Origin: Dryas octopetala
Lineage: Eukaryota; Streptophyta; Magnoliopsida; Rosales; Rosaceae
Assembly: GCA_963921425.1 (NCBI GenBank)
Contig: OY992832.1
Coordinates: forward strand, 24,827,489 to 24,891,488
DNA length: 64,000 nucleotides
Direction: 5' to 3'
A model generated the notes under the pieces. It was not told the DNA's origin, searched no databases, and saw only the letters and a list, made by a program, of their open reading frames with translations. Every line of letters begins with the position of its first letter. The stretch's first letter is position 1. The translations under genes were made by a program, and so were the position numbers. Positions 22,414 to 33,759 of the stretch are shown piece after piece.

Positions 22414-22422
22414 TAGAAATTA

Positions 22423-23057
22423 GGCTCAAGTACATTTACATCCACCAACTATATGGTTCATTTTAAGTTGGTCCACGAACTATAAAATATCAAAATTTTC
22501 CATTAACTATAGTGTTCATTTCAAGTTGGTCCACAAACTATAAAACATTTCAAATTTCTCCATTAACTATAGGGTTCATTTCAAGTTGGTCCACGAACTA
22601 ACAAAAAACATACAGAATGGTAGACAAAATCAGGTTGAGAAAAATATCGAACCGAACCAGATTATTATTTCAAGTATCAGTATGTCTATAAATATATTGG
22701 ATATATTTAAATATTATAAGTGACTAAATGTTATAGTGGGAATTCATACTTTCACTCTCCTCAAGTGGTCATGGGTTCGAACCTAGCATGTTCCAAAAAC
22801 ATTTTATACCTTTTTTATTCAAAATATATAACTTTTATTTAATAAATAAAAAAATAAAAAATATATATAAATAATCCGGTTCGGTTCGGTTTTTTTGTCA
22901 ACCCGATTTTGTCAACTATTCTGTATGTTTTTTGTTAGTTCGTAGACTAATTTGAAATTAACCCTATAGTTAATGGGAAAATTTAAAATATTTTTCATAG
23001 TTCGTGGACGAACTTGAAATGAATCATATAGTTGGTGGATATAAATGTACTTGAGCC
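22423..23057. mobile_element. Mutator-like element, family A, copy 2 (internally deleted)
   Basis: The ends GGCTCAAGTACATTTACATC and (right) ATAAATGTACTTGAGCC match copy 1 at 5161-6305. The flanking 9-bp duplication TAGAAATTA is perfect (22414-22422, 23058-23066). Compared with copy 1, most of the left arm interior is missing, while the tRNA-like block of the right arm (22728-22795) is kept. Confidence 0.92.
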
Positions 23058-23271
23058 TAGAAATTATGACAGAGGCATAAACACCCCCATAAAAGTGGTC
23101 ATGTGCAGTGCACATGATCACTTCCGTTATCTGATTGGATGGAAGTTATGTACTAACTTGATACACTTTGAAAAATTCGTGGGTAAATTTATCATGTTTT
23201 GAAGTTCGTGAACCATTTTAAAACACTAGTCAAAGTTCGAGAATTAATTTTTTATGTAACCCTAAATAAAA

Positions 23272-24637
23272 GAGTAAAATGCACCATTGGTCCACTTATT
23301 ATAGTGGATTTCCCAAGTTGGTCAACGAATTAATTTTCGTCTCAAGTTGTTCCACTTTCTTTGCACGGTTACCCAAATTGGTCATTTCCGTCAATTTTTA
23401 GTTAAATGCCGTTAAAATTCAGCATGTGCAGATCATGTGCCATTTTTTAAGGGCAAATGAGTCTTTTCCACCCAAGCCCACACACAACTCATCCCAACCC
23501 TTCTTTCGTATTCTTTTCTCCCTCTTCTTTTTTTTTTCTTTTTCTGCAACACACGCCCCAAACCACCAACTCCTCTGCAGCTCGCGCCGGTGTGTGCGAC
23601 GCTGTCCGAAGGTGATTGCTGACGAGATTACCGCCCCCATCGTCGTTGACCCATTTTCCCGGAGAAATTGAGACCAGCCACCACCCTAGTCATCTTCTCC
23701 TCATTGTTCTGAGCAAGAGGGTGGTCTTGGATCATTCATCGGATCACCAAGCACGGCCAATCGACGCCGAGAAGCCGCAGCGGCTCCTGTGGCTTTACCG
23801 GCCAATTCCGGCAGCCAATTGGGTTGACCCAAGAATCAAATTTGATCCTCTCTTCGTGTTCTTGCTATTGGTATCTTTGTTTTGGGCCAATTCTTGTGAA
23901 ATTTGAAAACCAGTTTAGGGAACCCACGACCACCGCGGGCTCCGCCGCGGTTGGTGGTTGGGTTAGGCTCCCCTCACCCGAATTTGGCCCCTTGGTTATC
24001 AATTGTTACTTGTGAGTTGAATTGGTTGAATTGGGACTGAAATTATTGAAATTTATGTGTTTCCAGGTGTTTCTGCCGTTGCCACCACCGGCGCCGCCAC
24101 CTATGGCATCGGGTTGGTGGTGGATTCCATCTATCTTGGTCTGGTTGGGTCCTAGAAGACATCTTCCAGGTTGAATTGTGTTTTTGGGTGAGTTTTTGTG
24201 AAGTTTTAGTGGCGGGCTGCGGAGGAGAGAGTTGGAGAGAGGGAGTGAGGGAGTCGGGGGAGAGAGATGGTGGTTTGGGGTGGGGGTTGCTCGGGTGGGT
24301 GAGGGAAGGAAGAAATTTTGTTTTTGACAAAAAGAAAATTTTTTTTTGTTTAGATGGTGGTTTGGGGCGTGCGTTGCAGAAGAAGAAAGAAAGAAGAAGG
24401 AGAAAAGAAGAAGAAAGAAAGGTTGTGGGCTTGGGGTAGGTGGAAAAGACTTATTTGCCCTAAAAAAATGGCACATGTTTTGCACATGCTGAATTTTAAC
24501 GGCACTTAACTAAAAATTGACGGAAAGGACCAACTTAGGTAACGGTGCAAAAAAAGTGGAACAACTTGAGACGAAAATTAATTTGTGAACCAACTTGAAA
24601 AATCTACTATAATAAGTGGACAACGGGCATTTTATTC
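23272..24637. mobile_element. Mutator-like element, family B
   Basis: Terminal inverted repeats of more than 200 bp (GAGTAAAATGC...; right end GCATTTTATTC) share TTTTCGTCTCAAGTTGTTCC, AAATTCAGCATGTGCA and GGGCAAAT blocks. A perfect 9-bp duplication TAAATAAAA flanks the element (23263-23271, 24638-24646). Even the pyrimidine-rich inner parts (23480-23580 and 24340-24440) are mirror copies, so the arms reach about 300 bp. The unique middle (about 23590-24330) is GC-richer, with open frames on both strands that I cannot assign; it may be captured host DNA. Confidence 0.92.
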
Positions 24638-24805
24638 TAAATAAAAATACAAAGTCCAGCAGTGGGCGCGGGCTGCTTAACAGGCGTTTTTTATTGGCTT
24701 TGGCCTTTTGAGGAAGCTGACATATCCTGATTTAGTGATTTCTGAACCAGAAATTGAAATTCGAATGAATTGCAGGTCGGAGAGAAACGAGCTCTCTAAA
24801 ATTTG

Positions 24806-27800
24806 ATGGAACCCCTTCAACTCATAAGACAAACACATGACCATTTCATGACCATCTCACTCTCCTCCATACTCAGACCAAAACCATTGTGGTTTTCACT
24901 CTACTCTCTGCCCAGAGCCTTCTGTACTTCTTCCCCACTAGCTCCAACAAAGCGCATTTCCGCGTCAAGAAATGGTGTTGGGGTTAGGGTTAAGGTCTCC
25001 CACGCTCTTCAGCTGAAAGAGGACTGGTTGGCCTCTCTCTCATGCCCTTTTCCTCAAAGCAGTGAAAACCTTGACCGCAAGGCAGATTTGACCCGGACAA
25101 ATTCGGGTTCCAGTTGGGTCATTGGGATCGACCCGGATGTATCTGGTGCTTTGGCGCTCTTGAAAGGCAATGACTCTGACTCTGCTTGTTCTGCTCAGGT
25201 TAGCAGGCTGCTACTACTGTTTCATATTTTTATTTTCTACTTTTTAATTTTAACTTAATTTTTTAGTGCAATTATTTAGTTTAGTGGCAAAGCTTGGATT
25301 CTGGGTACCAATTTTACTTAAATTAATAGTTTGTTATTGATTTCTCTGACCTGGAGGTTGATGGTTGAACTCGAATAGCCGAAAGGCTCTTGGTGATATC
25401 AAATTTACCTGCAACATTAGGCTGTGCGCAAGAATCCGCAAATGGGTTATGGACAAGGATCATCAACATTAGGCTCTTGGTTAAGGATAACATTATGCTG
25501 TGATTGCAGTCTAGTTTCTTCTGATGTAGATTTTCTTCTCTCTTTTTTTTTTTTTTTTTAATTTCTTGTTCTACCGTGGACCATTATTGTATCAATTTCA
25601 AGATAATCAATAAAAGTTTTTTCTTCGAAGAAAAAAAGAGGATATGCTAAATCTTTAGGGAGAAAGTGTGAGATATATTGCGATATGGCATTAAAAGTGA
25701 ACATGTGACAATAATCATGGAGATAGAAAGGAGGATGGGTGCGTGAAGAGCAACAATGCTGACAAGCAGGAACAAGGGCTGGAACTTGATATATGGAACC
25801 GCTTTGTCTTAAAAACTAAATGTGAAGGTTTATATTTTTAATGTAATGTAGGCATCTTCTATTTTTTTCTTCATTTTTATTCATTTAAGTGCAAAAAAAA
25901 AAAAAAAAAAGTTTGTGAAGAAGAATTTAAGACGGGCAGGGGATGGAGAAAAATTTGTTCATAGGTCATCTCATAGGCACATTTATAGACATCATTCATT
26001 TGTAGGGATACCGTTTTTCTTTCTTCTGCTTCTTACCCTCAGGAAATGTGTCAAAAGATGTTTCCATGTGATATCATTGTTTGAGAGTTGAGATAAAACT
26101 TCATTGCTGGCAATTGATGGATGATGATAATAATAAAACATACTCTTGCTACAAATTAATGTTGGGGTGTGGGCTTTCTTCCATTCTACTGTTTGGGTTT
26201 TCTTGAAATTCAGGTTGCAAAAGGTGTAGGCTTGTGACTATGGTACTCGGGCCTAGGATCTTGATCAGTCCGCTATGTATTATATTTCTACCCGTAGTAG
26301 TATCCTTTTCCAGATGTTGGAAGCATAAGTACTTAGCTTAAACATGGCTCAAGAGCAAGCTAACATGGAAACTGTTATTCTGTTGACCTTTCATACTCTA
26401 GATGTGCTGTTGCTGTTTTGGTGCTTCCAAGAGTAGTATAGGTCAGTGTTTGTCAGTTGAGTAGGAAAGTTTTACACAGTTTTAGTGAAGTTGGTTTGTG
26501 CAATTGAGATTCCTTCATGAATTCAATGGGATGCATTTTCACTTATTAATGTTGTTTTGATTTTTTGTGAGATGGACAATTTTCCCTAACAACTTATGCG
26601 ATCTCTTATTTCTTTTCCAATGTTTCAGGTATATGACTCTCCACACGTGAAAGTACTGGTTGGTAAAAGAGTTCGAAGACGTTTAGATGCAAAAGCTATA
26701 GTTCAGTTGCTCGGCAGTTTTGATGCTCCCCTTGGTACATTTTTGTTGTGAATTGGTTATCTTTCAAATTATGTCAGACGGCTGGATTTCAGTTCATTTT
26801 ATTTTCATTTTTGGTTGAGGGTTTGAGCTTGTTCGACAGACTGATTTCTTTTCTACTTTTGTTTTATTGGCAGACCATTGTAGCATTAGATACTGGAATT
26901 TATGATCCCATTGTAATTAAAGTACTAAATGTGAATTCAAATTGTGCAAAGCACAAATAAATCTTTACTCAATGTTTCAAATTAAATATATGGTCTCTTG
27001 TTTTCTTTCATCAACTTCTTTTATCATCAATTTTTTGCATATTGAATTCGCTCTTTCATGTTTAAGGTACGACTGCGTATATAGAGCAATCAACTCCATT
27101 TCCAAAAGATGGAAAGCAGGTCAGCATGATATCTCTCAGTTGAAGGTTCCTGTGGATATTTCTATTTTTCTTAAATGTGTAATCAATTCCTGCCTTTTCT
27201 TGTGAGTTCTTTTTTGTTGAATGCCCTATATTGTTGATATCATTTCCAGTTTGCTTGATTGACTGCCAGAAAGTGGAAAATGAAAAAATAACTGTTCAAA
27301 GTGTTGTTATGGTCTTTCTGAGTAATGTTTTTTCTGTTTTCCTGCAATGAAGGGATGGTGGAGTGGAGGTTTTGGGTATGGACTATGGATTGGGATCTTA
27401 GTTGCCTTGGGGTTTTCGGTTGTTCCAGTGCCATCTCTTTTGTGGAAGAACAAATTTGAACTCGCTGGGAGTATGTCTACAAAGGTTATTTTGGTCCCAA
27501 CTATTTATGCTTTCACAGGCTGTCTACGGCAGTTTCATTCATTTTGAATGTTCCGTCTTCAGAATTTCTCATAAATTGTGCTGAAGAGCACTACCATGCT
27601 AAAGTCAATTCATCAAGTTTCAGTATACAATGTGGAATTCTCTCAAAAGGTCATATCAATATTGCTGAAAATTTTATTGATGCCAAATTCTGAACTTTGG
27701 TGAATTACTTTGTCTTTAAGGTTTCTTATTCCATACAGTTTGAATAACGTAAATGGAAATCATTGGTTTGATTTGAATCTTACACTTGAGTGGTAGACCC

Positions 27801-29029
27801 TCTGTTGTTTGCATTTTTATATTTAAACTAGTAGGTCTGGCAGGGGAACTGTAAAGTTATTGGTTTGACCTAATAGTGTTTCTGTTAGTGGTGTCTTGCA
27901 TAATCACATACACCTATGTTCCATACATGGCTATTCATGTACTCCACTGAACGTATATATTGTTATTTTGGAATTTGCTGTATCATCTTTTGTTTCATAT
28001 ACATAAATGTTCTTTCTCCGAGATGGGACTCATGTTAATTGAACTACTAGTTTAAAGTCTAAACTAATGCAGTGGTAACCTCTAGGAAAATCTTGTTGTA
28101 TTTGATATTATATAATTGATTTCGTTTTAGGCTATCCTCTCTGTGAGAAGTTTTTCTATTGGACATTCATGTAGCATCCACGAATACAATCAACTTCATG
28201 TTATAACTTACAAATGCTGAATTTTGACTTGATAGGATGATAGCCGGAGGCTTGCATCAACATTATTTCCACCATTGAGTTCCTTGTTGGAAAGGAAAAA
28301 GGATCATGGTATTAATTTTGTCTTCTTAATCAAATATGATTTTTTTTCTATTTTTTTTATTATTGCATTCAATAATAGTAAATTTCTCTAGATTGAGAAA
28401 CATAAATGGAACTTGGTCATATCTTTGGATAGATGAGTTCCATCAAGGTTTTGTGGAATAACCATAACCTTTTTACCATCTGTTTCCCTTTTTCTGTTTA
28501 TGTTTTTTTGGCCGTGCCTTAGCACTATATTTCTGTCATAAGAGAGTTTAACATTTCTGCTCAGTATTTAACCTCCCAATGTTGTGGAAAACCAGAGTTT
28601 GATAAATTTATTTTGTATCAGTCACGAAGTCCCTTTAAATGTATTGGTTTAGTGAAAAATACTTCTAAATTTCTAAAATATCGTATTTTCCCTGTCCCAT
28701 GGACTTTAATATTCTAAGATTTTTCCTGATATTTTAGGGAGGGCTGAAGCTCTACTCATTGCTGCATATGGAAAAGGGCTAAAGATAAAATCAGACTCAT
28801 CATGCAACTCAGAGGTACTGGTGCCTTAGAATTGGCAGATTTCCCTAACATCCTACTTTATCACAATTGCTTGTTTTAGTTGCTTTTGAGTGTCTATTAT
28901 CAAGAAGAGTACGAAAGAATCTCTTATAAAGCAAAGAGAGGAATGTCAATGCAGCAGCTTGAAAAGATTCAATCTTCTTTAGCCTCAGTATTTGTACCAG
29001 ATTCAGAAACTGGTATGACCATTTATTAG
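24806..29029 (+). CDS. MOC1: Holliday junction resolvase MOC1-like, chloroplast (327 aa, 7 exons)
   Basis: Exons: 24806-25198, 26629-26734, 27067-27119, 27353-27484, 28236-28308, 28738-28814, 28880-29029; every intron has GT-AG ends and the phases close. Residues 1-60 are Ser/Arg-rich without acidic stretches, like a plastid transit peptide. The RuvC/RNase H-fold core follows: [16 protein letters not shown] (first catalytic Asp), [33 protein letters not shown] (catalytic Glu), [26 protein letters not shown] and [19 protein letters not shown] (remaining acidic residues). In the family, MOC1 cuts four-way junctions so that chloroplast nucleoids can separate. The last exon ([20 protein letters not shown]...) is in frame but I do not recognise it; the true 3' end may differ. 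A Copia LTR remnant follows immediately. Confidence 0.9.
25199..26628 (+). other. Intron 1 of the MOC1-like gene
   Basis: 1430 bp, T-rich with poly(T) near 25540 and poly(A) near 25893. No transposon ends or coding seen. Confidence 0.75.
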
Positions 29030-29039
29030 AGTCTTTAGA

Positions 29040-29257
29040 ATGAGGGTACTATTGTAATTCCCAGACTAGTCAATAGGACGTGGGTATAGCCGTATAGGGT
29101 TGAGAGCTTATTGTTATTTTAGTATGCGGGTACTGTTGTAATTTTCTAAACTGTACCTGGGTGTATGGCTAACCAGTGTATCAGATTGGAACTCTATTCT
29201 GTTATTTTTCTTCTCCTTACCTTCTATCCTCATACTTCAACTTGGTATCAAAACCTA
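29040..29257 (+). mobile_element. Copia LTR end plus primer-binding site remnant
   Basis: TTGGTATCAAAACC (29243-29256) matches the initiator-Met tRNA primer-binding site of Copia elements (TGGTATCAGAGC) with one change. The bases before it (TATTGTAATTCCCAGACTAG, GGGTACTGTTGTAATTTTC) look like an LTR promoter/R region. No gag or pol follows. It lies directly behind the last coding exon of the MOC1-like gene. Confidence 0.5.
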
Positions 29258-29765
29258 AAAACAAACCTTTGGAGAGTCATGAAGATTGCGGGAAAAAAAA
29301 TAAAAATAAAAAAAATTGGAGATTTTTTACTGTTGGTGCTAGCAGCAGTGAGGATGACATCCTGCAGCATCATGATGATGTCAGCATCCACATGACGTTG
29401 CAGAAATCATACCTCTTGCTAATGATGGGTGTAAAATGATTGACAATTATGTGAAGATTAATGTTAGAGAGGCTATATTGGGTACCACATTAAACAGATC
29501 CAGTAGGTACATAAACACAAACAAAAACATAATTATGTAAGTTCATAAAATCGTTTTAGGTATGTAAAATCATTATAAGCACACAAAATACATAAGATCT
29601 ATATTATTATTCGTTGTTTATTTATTTTATGTATTTTGAGAAAATCAGGATCTTCCTCCAGCCAATATAAAGATTGTTAAAAAAAATACGAGTCTTTTAA
29701 TTAGAAGCTCAAAATGAGAAACAAAGTTAAATCAAATCCTAACCGGTCAAAAACTTAAGTAGAAA
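29258..29765. other. Intergenic, no gene seen
   Basis: AT-rich spacer between the Copia remnant and the minisatellite-bearing repeat. Confidence 0.35.
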
Positions 29766-29985
29766 TCCAAATTGTCCACCGAGCACTTGGTGAAGCATTT
29801 GCTGAGCGCTCGGCGACTTGCAGATGTGGGTGTTTTTGCTTGTGCATCTACAAGCAAAACCCTGCATCTGCAAGCAAATCTCTGCATTTTCAAGCAAAAA
29901 AGATGCATTTGCAAGCAAAAAAAATGTATCTGCATTTGCAAGCATCGAGCTCTAGGTAGGCTGCCGAGCGTTCAGTAGTGTAAGT
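29766..29985. repeat. Minisatellite-bearing repeat, copy 1 (related locus 53280-53880)
   Basis: GAGCGCTCGGCGA-type GC-rich blocks bracket about six diverged copies of a ~20-bp unit TGCATTTGCAAGCAAAA (29836-29945). The related locus at 53.5 kb has the same unit in the opposite orientation and the same GC-rich flank motif. Confidence 0.6.
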
Positions 29986-30375
29986 TTTTCTCTTCGCTAG
30001 ATTTAAGTTAAAAATCTTTCAAAAACTGGATTTATAAATAATTTATTAAAAAAATATTAGGTACATTATTTTTGTTAAATTACGTATTAGGTAAATTAAT
30101 CATACAGTAAATCAAGTAACCAATATATTTAAAAAATAAATTAACTGAAATTAATGCAAAAGAGAAACACAATAACAAAACACAAACCCAACTAGAAAAG
30201 AAGACAAACATAACAATACCTGAATCAATATGGAAATTTGCTGAGTTGGGCAACTAATTAATGGCTAAAGCTACCAAGAAAAAAGTACCTGAATTTCAAT
30301 AGGAAAATATATATACCAAGTGGTTTTACCTAATTTTCTAAAAATAATATGAGCAGTTAGTTTGGACTGTTTGAT
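29986..30375. other. Intergenic, upstream of the NIP promoter
   Basis: AT-rich; no gene or element ends seen. Confidence 0.4.
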
Positions 30376-30381
30376 TTTGTG

Positions 30382-30389
30382 TATATATA
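30382..30389 (+). promoter_or_regulatory. Probable TATA box of the NIP gene
   Basis: GTATATATAGACGCC gives a transcription start near 30415 and a leader of about 460 nt. A weaker candidate, TTTATATAGTG, is near 30637. Confidence 0.45.
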
Positions 30390-30533
30390 GACGCCTATGC
30401 ATTTAAGGGAAAACACGCTTATGCATTTGGTAGTTTTATAATACTCTTCAAGCTTTTCTTTATTTTCTATCTATCTTCTCCATTTCTATGCTCAACCTGC
30501 CTTGAAAATACCTTTAAAAAAAGTATTTTTGGT

Positions 30534-30539
30534 ATGTAA
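30534..30539 (+). promoter_or_regulatory. Minimal upstream ORF ATGTAA in the NIP leader
   Basis: A start codon directly followed by a stop, 343 nt upstream of the main ATG. In Arabidopsis NIP5;1 an AUGUAA in the 5' UTR stalls ribosomes and destabilises the mRNA when boron is high. Here I see the hexamer and the matching gene family; the regulation is inferred. Other short upstream ORFs start at 30421, 30488, 30552 and 30693. Confidence 0.55.
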
Positions 30540-30876
30540 TCCTGCATTTTCATGACAATCCCACAAAACCCAGTTTCAAAAAAATTCATAAGAAAAAAAA
30601 AAAACTTTCTTGCATTAAGCATTATTAGATCTATCTTTATATAGTGTGTAACCTGCCGTTCTTCCTTTCTCATATCCCTTAGTAAAACATTTATGAAAAC
30701 CTTGTAACTTTTAATCGTCCAAAATCTCAATTACCCAATTCTCCACAAAAAAAAAAAAAAAAGACCAAAATTTTGTAAGGCATTTTGGTTTCAATATGTA
30801 TCCATAGAATTTAGTAAATTCCCCCCGAAATTTTTTTTTTCCCAAAAGGATATTATCAAATAGAGAGAAAAAAAAA

Positions 30877-33687
30877 ATGTCAGAATCAGAGTCAGAATCG
30901 CCAGTAATGTCAACGCCGGCGACGCCAGCTCTAATTTCGGAGCTGCGAGTGGACTCATTGTCGTACAATGGGAAGTCAATGCCACCATGCAAGTGCTTTC
31001 CTGTGCATGCTCCCAAGTGGAGTCAACCGCACACGTGCTTCACCGGCTTCCCTACTCCCAATGTCTCTCTCACCCGCAAGGTACGTACCTCTCCTGATCC
31101 TCACCATTTGAAAATATGTGAAGAGTAATTGATAGAGAATTCAATCTATTTTTTCATGTTCTTAATTTATTTAAGGGATATGATTTCTATTAGTAATGAT
31201 ATAAAAATATGTAGTCGTTGCTTAAAACCATATACAGTTAATGCTATGCCTAGCCTAGTATGACTAGGTAAACCAATAAAAGAGATTTTGTATTGTCATT
31301 AAAGCCTAGCTAGTATATATATATATTCAAAATCTCTATCAACCAGGTGCTTTTAAAGGTTTCAATATCTAACATCCTTTATTGAAATATAGTGGCCTGG
31401 TTGGCATGACCTATGAAAGTTAAAAAAACAATCCCAATATCATGCTAATTAAGCCAAAAAATAAAGGTTTGGAAGCACTTTTAACTAAACCCTTTACGTA
31501 TTGATAAGTAATACAAATTAAGCTAGCAACTATTATATCAACATTTTAGTTATTAACTGATGTCTTATAATCGATAAAAATAGTCTCTTTTTATTAATAT
31601 ATAAGGTCCAAAACTGTCCACATATGATTAAATAAAGGCTTTTAATACTACAAATTAGTTAGAATGTATGTAAATAAAAAGTTAGGATAATAGTTATTTT
31701 ATTTATTTACTAATTAAACCAGCTCATGAAATAAGCATTTTGAAATGAAAGAGAGCTAGTAATTAGGGTTATGATGATGGTGAATAATGGTGTATATATA
31801 TATATTATATGCAGCTTGGAGCAGAGTTCGTGGGAACCTTCATCTTGATGTTTGCGGCAACTGCGGGGCCAATTGTGAACCAAAAGTACAACGGAGTAGA
31901 GTCACTAATTGGGAACGCAGCATGTGCAGGACTCGGTGTTATGATGGTGATTCTGTCCACAGGCCACATCTCTGGCGCTCACTTGAATCCATCTCTCACC
32001 ATTGCCTTCGCTGCACTGCGTCACTTCCCATGGGTCCAAGTGCCTGCCTATATCGCCGCCCAGGTTTCCGCCTCCATTTGTGCTTCGTTCACTCTTAAAG
32101 GCGTTTTTCATCCCTACATGTCCGGCGGTGTCACAATTCCTTCTGTGAGCTATGGGCAGGCCTTTGCACTCGAGTTCATCATCACGTTTAATCTCTTATT
32201 TGTTGTCACTGCTGTTGCTACTGACACCCGCGCGGTATGTATACATCAACCGATAATTTATTACGTGAAGAGAGAGATAGACAACAATCCCATATTTCAC
32301 CTTGAATTAGTTAAAATATGCGGAATTTCTTACCTTTTAGAAAGAGACCCTCATACAATGCAATTTGAATATTCACATCATATATACATGCTTAATTAAT
32401 TCAATAATCTCTCTTCATTTATGATGTGTGAGAGTATTAGTGGCATATAAAGAAATCTAGACATTCATTCCAAAATCGATTGTCAATAGGAGGAGAGATC
32501 CAAAATCCTTATAAATCACTATGTAATGTCTCGCATTTTTCAATATGAGATTCTCTCAACACGCCCCACCATGTCTGACATCACTTAAACCTAACATGTG
32601 GATAATTTGGGGTGATGTGGACCACGTGTGGTTGTTAGGCCCAACACATGTATGTATAACTTGCCTTTGATAAATGATAAGATGAAAAAATCTAGGTAAA
32701 CATCTCAAAACTAATTGGCAATAGGATAAGAGGCCCGAGATCGTTATAAACTATTATGTATAGTGTTGAATTTCTAACATGAAATTCTCTCAACGACATG
32801 TAGGTGGGAGAATTGGCGGGTTTAGCAGTTGGAGCTACCGTGATGGTGAACATTCTTGTGGCAGGGTTAGTACAACTTAGTTTGTCTCTCTTGCATTATA
32901 TATTAAATGGTGCTATTATGGATAACCAATGATAATTATTAAAACAAAATTAGTTAAAGTACATTTATAAATTATTTGAACACTACCAATATAATTTAAC
33001 AGCTTGCATATCTGAAATTTGAGATTTCACCGGTTTGCAAAAGTGGGATTTCTAAATTTCTTGTTAATTTTAATTAATTTCCAATGAAATGTAATTGTGG
33101 GTTGTTGGATGGGTGACTTTAGATTATTTTATTAAATGTAATAATAGTTTGCACAATTATAAAAGCAATATGATGCTGCACTAATTACATTTTTAAAAAA
33201 CAATTTTCTTACCAACTAGCTATTGGTCTAGTGGTATTTATCTTTCCGATGTTGGAAGAGGTCTTAAGTTCAACTCCCCATCCTCCAGATCAAAGAAAAA
33301 TGAAGCAACTTTCTTCAAATCAAAGTTTATGATATAGAATATTCTAAAGTTCTTCATAAAATTATGTTCTCTATGTGATAAAACTTATTATGTACCAATA
33401 ATGCTTGCAAATATCATTAACTTTCACAAATTAGCACCCTATAAGAGAATAAAGTTTTCCATCATTCTTCACAAGAAAAAGAAAAATGACAGTCTATTTT
33501 GACCCACCTAAAGTACTGAGTTGACCCTCTCTCAAATTTTTGTCCTTAGATCTTCTATTATGCCCTTGAATAGAAATTAAAAAACAATTGGAAAATCTAA
33601 CAACACCACCCACCACATATATGGTCCATCCGATCCATGCTCCTTGCCACCCTCAACGACCCCACCCCACCCCATCGTCAGGCCAAC

Positions 33688-33759
<72 letters not shown>

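Noticed and set aside
23590-24330. Open frames in the middle of the family B Mutator-like element
   Set aside because: Frames on both strands, Pro/Ser-rich, no motif, no splice support; kept only as possible captured DNA.
30797-30808. ATGTATCCATAG as the boron-type minimal upstream ORF
   Set aside because: It has two sense codons between start and stop; the true ATGTAA is at 30534-30539.
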